Part shown: in pieces, positions 24,052 to 64,000 of the stretch | Position numbering within the stretch: position 1 is the stretch's first letter | How the letters are laid out: the number at the start of each line of letters is the position of its first letter | Origin: Leptodactylus fallax | Taxonomy: Eukaryota; Chordata; Amphibia; Anura; Leptodactylidae | Direction of reading: 5' to 3' | Length of the DNA: 64,000 nucleotides | NCBI GenBank assembly: GCA_947044405.1 | Contig: CAMRHE010000115.1 | Coordinates: forward strand, 2,728,001 to 2,792,000 | Translations under genes and position numbers: made by a program | The notes under the pieces: generated by a model | The model's database searches: none | What the model was told of the DNA's origin: nothing | Seen by the model: the letters and a program-made list of their open reading frames with translations, nothing else

Positions 24052-26955
24052 TGGCCTTAGATGGTTTTCTAGCAGGCCTAAATTTGTCAGTATTGTTTCC
24101 AAAATTTCATGACAATCCTGGTAAATTCAGGATAGTTGGCAACTAAGCATGATCCTATATACAACATTACCTGGTTTGCCCATACTTGTAAAGCAAGTAG
24201 TTTGGATAAGCAGTATATTAGGGCAGTGCTAGTTATTCTGTGTATTAGGGTATAGATGTAGAAATCTGCAGCAGATTTGTCGCAGGAATTTCTGTGACTG
24301 AACAATCTCTTGGAGTTGTTTGTGCAGCATGTGGGGTCCCAGTCCATTGCCATGAATAGGGCAGTAGCACACTGCCATGTGTGACTGTACCCTAACACTG
24401 GTTTTTATTGGAGAAGTGGAGCCATATTGGTTATATGACAATATTATACGCATGTTACTGGTAAGTAGCAGAAGCAGAAGTGTACACGGAATCATAGGTC
24501 CGATAGAAAAGCACCACTTCCAAAAACGTCATGAAGACGTAACATGACATAGCAACTAAAATTTTCAGCAACAGCGCCACTCTTGTATTTCCACTTTGTC
24601 TAGTATTGCAGCTTAGTCTCATTTAAAAGAATAGGGCTGAACTGCAAAACCAGACACAACCCACAGAAGCAAGAGGTGCTAGTTCTAGAAGAATAAAAAA
24701 GAATGCCCCTTTACTTATAGTATATATTATATATAGGCCATGCTTTATAACCAGACATGTAATAAAATGATTCATCATGGAGATTAGCGGTATCTCTATC
24801 TCCCCTTTAGTAAATATTTCAGCCCCTCCTGCAATATATGTAGAAGACCAAAGTACTCCTTCTATTGTAATCGCTGTGTCACTTGAAGTTGCAGACAGAG
24901 TTGCGTCACCCTACATCCTGTGTGACTATACGTTTCTGGTGACATTGTAGTGCCCAACCCATAGCCAAGCCTCCAGCATGCTGACAATGACACAATGCAA
25001 AGCATGCTGTCCTGGAAACACTACATATATTAACCGTGCCCCAGGGAGGTGACATTTTACTCTACTTTTTGACCTCTTTACTGGCTTTTAGACATATCCT
25101 GTAACCCTGTGATGTAATGTACAACACTGACAACTTCCAGCCTTACAATCCTTGCTATAACCAATCAATAAGCCATATATTTGTGTAATGGGAAAACCAT
25201 TTAATAGGTTGTCCAGTGTAGAAAACCCATTTTCAATATAAGTCAGTAGAGACGGTTGGGGGTCCCCTGTTCAGGATCTTTTTCTCTTGTTTAGTATAGA
25301 AAGTGGTTACAAAGAGTGTCTCTCGATATGGCGGATCAGTCCTGTCCAGCATTACACAGAAAACCTATTAATTCAAATGGGCACTGTGTAATACTTCATT
25401 TTCCCTGTAGGAGTGCTGTAGGGAAATTGTACAGATAGTGCCAGGTTTCCCCACCAATTACTGTTGATCATTGGGAGTCCTAACTAAACTGGGGGATACT
25501 TTTTTGTACCCTGCAGCGAGTCAGCGGGATGTTTTATAACATCCTGTGTCTGCCATGCCCTCACCTGGATACAGACTGTATGCCCAGTACCTGCGGCTTT
25601 ATTATAACAGTAGGGAACAAATCTGATAACTGCTGTATTTACTAAATTTCCATCTTTTTTGTCCTAAAAGATGGGCATACACCTTCAATCGCTTTTCGGC
25701 CGACAACTATTCTTCCCAACCCCCACTGCATACACATGCATGCCCTTCTTGACTTAGCATGCATGTTTTCAGAAACAACGCTGACAGGGGCTTTGCTATC
25801 CTAAGAACTAAAGAATAGAGTAGGTAAAATATGTCTTTCCTCAACCTCCTTACTGCTGACATCGGCTTTCTGGAGAGAGTTAGAACCCCCCCAATATATA
25901 CATCAGATAGTCTGCCCACCCCTCCAAAAATGGCTAGTTCTGCCAGAAGTAATCTTATGTGTAATTTACCTGAAAAGTATCACAGCTATACTGTACCACA
26001 ACCATACATTGTAGACTTTACCTGTGCTATTGTAGTTTTCACACATAAGACCTAAAGTTGTCAATCTTCATAGAATGCAGGTCAGAGAATGACACCTGAC
26101 GTCTGACTAGTCGCTGTGGGAGATCCATTACTATAAATGACTCAAGCTGGGTCCACAACAACCTCATGTTGGCTATCAGATAGAGATCAAGTTTTTGGGG
26201 CTAATTTCCTGTGAAGTAATAGGAGGTCAGGACATGTCTGGTGTAATAATGAACAGGTTGAACAAGCACATGATGTGTACGGAGCCGCAGGCCTCATGTC
26301 CTTCTAAGAACACACACCTTACCAGGAGACTTCTGCTCTGGACATAGCTCAGGGGAGAGGTGATCATGGCTTTCCTTGCCATAAATCTTCAGCACATGAC
26401 AGTATGGGACACTAATGTGTTTGCAGGAAGTGCCTAAGGCTATGTTCAAATGGTACAGGTTTTCCATCTGGATTTTTGGCAAAGAATGTGAAGCCTATTT
26501 CAGTGAATAAAATTTTAACAAATCTCATCCACACATTGTGATAAAAATGGATGTGGATCAAGGACATGATATACCTACTTGGATCCTGCCACTTGCTCTA
26601 TATGCTCCCCTCTTGTATTCTGGCCTGATGATGACCCATGGCACTCTTTCTTACTACACTACTGCTTCATCAGTGATACTGCGACATATTGGTGACTAAC
26701 CTAGGGGCTGTGACCTGGGAATTTGACTGGGAAAATCCATACCTCTTCATGGTAGATAAGAGTGAGGAATGGGTAGATTCCTTAGACTCCTCTAGCCAGC
26801 GCCAAACCAATTTAGCTTTAGGTAATCTACATCTCCGTTTAGAGATGTTACAGGTCGGTATCCCAACGATCATATATTTATCCACTATGCATCGGACAGG
26901 TAATAAATGTATGATCATATCTCCATGCAGGGATTAAGGATGAAGAATGGAGAGA
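24052..26955. other. Intergenic, no gene recognised
   Basis: No supported gene. The stretch at 25672-25745 resembles the 'ggccatacacatta' type dispersed repeat seen also near 19425, 39505 and 40080. Other inverted repeats were not clear by eye. Confidence 0.45.
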
Positions 26956-27334
26956 TTAAAGGGGTTGTTCAGCCACAGCAAGTTACTCCCTATCCACAGG
27001 ATTGGGGGTAATTTGCTAATTGGTGGGTACCCCACTGCTGGGATCCTCACGGATCTTGAGTTTTGAATGGAGCGGTTGGTCAGACAGCGTGAGCCACTCC
27101 ATTCAATTAAATGGGCACTGCCAGAGATAGCCAAGTGCTTGCTTGGCTATCTTCAGGACTCCACATTCAGATGAATGGAGTGGTGCCCACTGTTCAATCA
27201 GCCGCTCCATTCAAAACTAGGGTTCAAAACACCCCAGTTCTTGAGATCTGTGGGGGGTCCCAGCAGTGGGACTCCTCACGTTACCTCCAATCCTGTGGAT
27301 AGGGGTAACTTGCTTTGACTGTACAACCCTTTAA
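26956..27334. mobile_element. 379-bp 'ttaaaggggttgttc' MITE
   Basis: The left end 'ttaaaggggttgttcagcc' and right end 'gactgtacaaccctttaa' are imperfect mirrors. Inside, 'cctatccacaggattggggg' pairs with 'cctccaatcctgtggatagg', and two 'gaatggagcggttgg'/'ccgctccattcaa' blocks pair near the centre. Confidence 0.75.
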
Positions 27335-27479
27335 GGACACTCCGCACCACAATCTAGCCAGAACCAAATCCATTGTGGCTTATAGAATCCATCACTGAAA
27401 GCGATCATATATTTTATTACCTATTTGTAGGTAGGTTGTATTTGGGTAGGTTGGGTCGGGTTGTATTTTTATTTTGAAG

Positions 27480-27660
27480 GTTTCATTTTTTGTTTTTATG
27501 GCGTTTACTGTGTAGTACAAATGTGAACTTTATTCTGCAGGTCAGTATGTTTACAGCAATAGCAAATTTATATAAGTTTTTTTTTTTTTTTTTACTACTT
27601 TGCACGATAATGTTTTTGTGTCTATATTCTGAGAGCCATACCTTTATTCAGTGGTGTAAC
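27480..27660 (+). repeat. A/T-rich dispersed repeat, short forward copy
   Basis: 'tttttatggcgtttactgtg', 'ttattctgcaggtcagta' and a long T run match the copies at 18340 and 22255. Confidence 0.5.
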
Positions 27661-28240
27661 AATCACCAGGCCCGGAGGAGAAGGGGCCCACGACCAGCTG
27701 CAGCACCGGAAAGCCTGGTTCCCCGACCATTATCTCTGCTATACATCTCAGGCAGAAGAGATCTGCAGTTATCTCTGCTGCCTGTGAACATTACTGTTAA
27801 TGGAAAGGGTCCATGTAATGTGTGTACATGCCCCAGGCCCCTTTCTAATAGAATCTTGCCCAGTGGAGGTGAGTAAAAATAACAAACACTTATATTCACC
27901 TCTCCTGGGCTTCTGGCAGTTCCCAGCGTCCTCTTTGGGGCTCTTCCTGCCCATGACTGACGTTAGACACCCCAGGTCACTACTGAGGCCTGTGATTGGG
28001 CCTCAGCAGTCACACGGGGCACACTGAACTCATTACACTGATGCAACGCCCATGACCGCTGAGGTCCAGTCTGGGGAGCATATTAAATTCTGTGAGGCTG
28101 TTTGGGAGCATTATAATGTGTGGGGAGCATAATATACTGTGTGGGGCCACTGCGGAGCATTATACTGTGGGGGGCTCTGGGGAGCATATTATACTGTGTG
28201 GGGCCACTGTGGAGAACATATTATACTGCAATATTATTAC
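27661..28240. repeat. Unclassified repeat with degenerate tandem tail
   Basis: From about 28077 to 28240 the sequence consists of degenerate repeats of a 'gggagcatattatactgtg'-type unit with 'gtggggccactg' inserts. The part before it contains the small palindrome 'tttccggtgctgcagc'-like sequence but no convincing ends. Confidence 0.45.
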
Positions 28241-29005
28241 AGGCTGTAATTATATTGTATAGTCATTATAAAACAGATGGCATGCTATGTAAATAGTGAA
28301 GGGGTCACAGCGCTCGCAAAAGCCCTAAGATCCTTTCAAACAACTGATCAGTAGGGGGTCACGGGTGCTGGACCACTTATCTCTGTTAGGCCCCCTGCAG
28401 ATCAGCTGTTTCCTGAAGCACGCAGCTCCTAGTATTTTTTACATGCCGGGCGCTGCGCCGCTCACTCATCATTTTCTTGATAACCACAGTTGTGGGTACT
28501 ATAGTTGTATCCCTTTAAAGTATCTGTAATATCTCTGTAGTAACAATAACCATCACTATCAAGAATACGCTGTAGGGAAGGGGTAGGGGCCCTCGGTCAA
28601 AGTATTATAATTTTTGGGTCCATTTTGCTTCAGTTTTTATCTGGCAGTGAAAAAAATGGATGATCTTGATTGGTTGTTTTTTCATTCATTCTTAACATCA
28701 GTGAAACTGATACATCACTCGAAACACAGATGTTAAAAGATGACCCCATAGACATGTTTTGGGTCCGACAGGCCAGAAAAACAGAAAGATAGGACATGTC
28801 CTTTTTTTAACTGATGTTATTCACTGTACATTTATATACCCATACATTAACTCCCATTGTTCTAAAAATGGACATGTAACAGGCATTAAAAAATGTTGAT
28901 TATATGTCCATTTTTCACTGTTGTGTGCATGGGGACATAGTCTTCATGCACACAACGATATGCACTGTTTTTGTCTGTTAAAACGGAACAGATGGCAGAT
29001 TTATG
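28241..29005. other. Intergenic, no gene recognised
   Basis: No supported gene or well-defined element. Confidence 0.4.
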
Positions 29006-29290
29006 TCGTGTGAATATAGGCCTTATTCCGCCTCAGATTCCTCCTCCATTTCTGTCTCTCCAGCTTTAGCTTTCCACCACTCCTTTCACTTGCAGATCTG
29101 GAGACTGGCTCTTGCCACAGGTTCTGCAGCTGAATACGCCATGGAATCTGCGGTAAAATCGAGCAGGACACTTATTTTTTCAATGTCCGACATCGATCTC
29201 TTCTTCCCTCTGAATACAATGGGAAGCAGATTCAGAGCAGAATTTCTCCAGGTTTTAATGTAGAATCAGCCTCAAATTGAAATTCCTACA
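29006..29290. repeat. Decayed palindromic MITE, relative of the copy in intron 5
   Basis: The ends 'cgtgtgaatata' and 'tacatgtgaacatg' are weak mirrors. The core 'gccatggaatctgcggtaaa' is the near reverse complement of a block at about 54835-54860 in HK2 intron 5, indicating the same family. Confidence 0.5.
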
Positions 29291-30329
29291 TGTGAACATG
29301 ACCAGGGTATTGCCAAGTCACCCGCTCTTCTCTGTTTTCTTTACCTAAAATAAATACTCGACACCGATGTTGGATTAAATTGGCCACAGCAGCCAGTTTA
29401 TTAAATAAAATAATTTAACCATTTAAATGCCACAACAAATATTCCCCAAAACACAGTAAATAACCCGACCCAACGACGGAGGACCTCGAGGCCCCAAAAC
29501 CCAAAATGTTAACCCCATACTTCCTGAGCACCAGCTGTTACCCCTAGCCGTTCCACACCAGCTCAGGGGCACCTATTTAAATAAATCTGCTCGGTGCTCT
29601 ATTTCCTAAGGCCATAAAGCCCTTAATACCCTTTAACCCTACCGGAGCCATCCAGCCACAGTCCAAATGGTCTGGGGAGTCCAGCCCCTACCGCGGGGCC
29701 CTCCCCACCACGACCATTTCCGATATCCCAGACTCGAGGACCCCCACCGCCAAGGCCACTGTGACAGAACATTCCGACTAAAACGACCCGTTCACTGAAC
29801 CAAACAAAAAAGAGGTGGGTGGGCGGGGGCTTCACTCACTCCCTGCTTTCTCTAAAGTGGCGGGAATCTTCCCGCCTTCACTTTAAATACTCCCTCCCCC
29901 AACCCCCCTTTCCCAGTTCCCTCCCCTACGCTTCCTCTAAATGGCCAACTTAACCCTTTCCTGTACCCTCAGCTTATGCTCCTGGCTAAACTCCTGTCAT
30001 GCAGGCCTCCCCTTCCATCCTTCGTCCTCGGTCCGGCCTCACTCAAAACGCAGCAAAAATGGTTTTCACTGGGGACCCATGTCCTCCAAACAGGACAAAC
30101 CTTTTAAGCTGATCATGGACATAAGGGTTTACCTGAGGATAGTGAGCATCTATATCTATATATGTGTGACAGTAAAATGGAGGCAGGTTTTATTGATGAT
30201 GTGATTGTGATGTGTCTTCAAGGAGCCTCACTACATCCAGGGCTACATGTAATGTAATGCTATGTCTGTGATGTGGCACTTCTATAAGGCCCTGTGCAGT
30301 ATATGGATGCTGCCGGCAGGATGGTGCTC
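29291..30329. other. Pyrimidine-rich intergenic stretch upstream of HK2
   Basis: C-rich and CT-rich sequence (for example near 29880-29940) with no gene I can support. It may be an old retroelement terminal region, but no second copy is present in the window to test that. Confidence 0.35.
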
Positions 30330-30873
30330 CCCGCCTCTTCTCTCCACATTCCCGTACGTGACATGATCGGGGGGCGGGGCCAGTCATTGTCACTTTCCAC
30401 GACCACCCAAGGCCGACAGCCCCGCCCATACCCAACATCTGAACCAATCCTAGCGTTTTATCTCCACACACCCCATACCCAGCCAATAGTGTGCCTTGCC
30501 GGCTACTACAGATGTTAACCCCTATTGTCCCGGCTAGAGATGCTGCCATTCTCGATGTATATGACTATATAGGCCCGGGGATGAGTATACAGGCGACTGA
30601 CTGATGTACTGTGTAGGGGAAGTTGTCACTTCCCGGTATTTAGTCATTACTAGTGACCACAGGGCTAGCACGGCGCTGTGCACAGATGACTCACGTAGGC
30701 TTCACGATGCTCAGGACGTGCCGCCGGCAGCGTGCGGGTTAAAGATGGGCGGGACGTCAGCGGGGGCTTGGCTGCCAGGCATCAGTGAATGAAGCACATT
30801 GTAAGGAGGGACAGCCAGGGAAAAAGCCGGCACTGCTGAGGAGCACAAGCGGACAGGACGCTGCGGTACAGAC
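30330..30873 (+). promoter_or_regulatory. HK2: Likely HK2 promoter and 5' UTR
   Basis: This is the GC-richest unique sequence in the window and lies directly before the HK2 start codon. Visible motifs are a GC box (30371-30379), CCCCGCCC (30420-30427), two CCAAT boxes (30444-30448 and 30483-30487), TGACTCA of the AP-1 type (30687-30693), GGGCGGG (30747-30753) overlapping a GACGTCA CRE-like site (30753-30759), and ACGTG cores at 30356-30360 and 30716-30720. Mammalian HK2 promoters are known to use GC, CCAAT and CRE elements and to respond to hypoxia through ACGTG sites. Whether the same applies here is an inference. No TATA box is evident and the transcription start cannot be placed. Confidence 0.6.
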
Positions 30874-63053
<32,180 letters not shown>

Positions 63054-63309
63054 GTAACTACACTAGCAGTGTTTTCTGTGTGTCTTTTAATCCATATCTG
63101 ATCATTAGTCCTTATCTGTTCTCTGTACTAATCACTAGTACATTGAAAGCAGAAAGATACGGATGTAGCAGAGCTGTATTTATCAGACGCTGCAAAGCTG
63201 AGTTTGTAATTTGTGCTTGGTATAATGGTTACCTATCTGTGGCTTTACAGTGTATGGCAGGTAAACCTAATGCATTATTATTATGAGGCTTATTTATTTT
63301 ATTTATTAT

Positions 63310-63490
63310 TTTATTATGCTTACTTATATAGCGCCATCATATTCCTCAGCGCTTTACAGACATTGTCAGTCACTGTCCCATATAGGGCTCACAATCTACA
63401 TTCCCTATCAGTATGTCTTTGGAGTGTGGGAGGAAACCGGAGTACCCAGAGGAAACCCACGCAAACACGGGGAGAACATACAAACTCCTG
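63310..63490 (+). repeat. Widespread vertebrate dispersed repeat, well preserved
   Basis: 'tatagcgccatcatattcct', 'gtgggaggaaaccggagtac' and 'acgcaaacacggggagaaca' form a block I recall as common in amphibian and fish genomes, probably a SINE- or LINE-tail-related family. It lies in HK2 intron 12. A decayed copy is at 41880-42075. Confidence 0.7.
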
Positions 63491-64000
63491 AAATTATTTA
63501 GGCTTTGTGACCAATGCAGTTCTGCTACATCATTATACAGAGATGTCCTTCCTTACCTTTCCTCTTGATTCAGCATAACCCATAATGTGTTGTGGGAGAT
63601 TAAAAGCTTTTTTTTTTTTTTTTTTTTAAAAAGCATGATTTCATGATATTCTGCCAGGAGATGTTTATTCGTATTTGTGTGACCACCCAGTGGTTTTGGT
63701 GTGCATTGCAGCCTGTGTAGGGTTTTGCTTGCATATCAAAATATATTACATTTTTCATTATTATTGGACCCTCAATGAAATTTGCAGACATGTGAAGGAA
63801 AGACAGATGTGTAGGTGTAATGTAAATTCATTAGTGACAGACAGTAGTCACATCCTTGTGACCTATATTCTGTGTAGGTGCATTGTCCCTGTTGCAAATA
63901 AGATCAATATGGTTCTTCAAGCTGAGCCTAAATCCTGTCATTAGCATCATTCAGTAATCTCTGCGGATTATTCAGCTTCTAAAGCAATTAAAGATTTTCC
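63491..64000 (+). other. HK2 intron 12, remaining part in window
   Basis: No further exon is seen before the window ends. A T run of about 20 bases lies at 63608-63627. Confidence 0.5.

Noticed and set aside
27490..27876. 128-codon frame on the + strand
   Set aside because: It starts within the A/T-rich dispersed repeat and runs into another repeat; no motif.

Overview
The window is vertebrate nuclear DNA with one recognisable host gene. The repeat content points to an anuran amphibian, probably an advanced frog or toad. The evidence for this is many palindromic MITE-like elements with ends such as TTAAAGGGGTTGTCC, GATA-type microsatellites, an L2-like LINE, several Tc1-like elements and a Ty3/gypsy element. 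The taxonomic call is an inference from repeat style; nothing in the window names the species.

Positions 1-30.3 kb hold no gene I can support. They contain dispersed repeats: inverted-repeat MITEs, a 5'-truncated LINE reverse transcriptase (15.2-16.5 kb), a 420-bp near-perfect palindrome (17.6-18.0 kb), a Tc1 remnant (19.5 kb) and a 29-bp minisatellite (21.0-21.65 kb). From about 30.3 to 30.87 kb the sequence becomes unique, GC-richer and dense in GC-box, CCAAT, AP-1, CRE-like and ACGTG motifs. This is the likely promoter and 5' UTR of the gene that follows.

From 30,874 to beyond the right edge lies hexokinase 2 (HK2) on the + strand. Twelve coding exons are present, covering residues 1-613. 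The mammalian protein has about 917 residues, so roughly the last third lies outside. The mitochondrial-binding N-terminus, the complete N-terminal kinase half and the start of the C-terminal half can all be read. The exon lengths are consistent with correct splice phases throughout, and the residue numbering agrees with mammalian HK2 (for example the catalytic Asp falls at 209). Exons 3/11 and 4/12 have equal lengths, which still shows the ancient duplication that made this 100-kDa enzyme.

The introns carry most of the unusual material. Intron 1 starts with a 300-bp GATA/TATC microsatellite only 30 bp after the donor site. Intron 2 has a cluster of MITEs into which a Ty3/gypsy element has inserted. 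This element has identical 185-bp LTRs, a broken PNMA-like gag, a deletion that removes protease, reverse transcriptase and most of RNase H, and an intact 691-codon integrase frame. Intron 10 holds a nested stack: a Tc1-like element and a long foldback element inside a second Tc1-like element, itself inside a MITE. I see no novel multi-gene system. The most informative observations are these two insertion structures.
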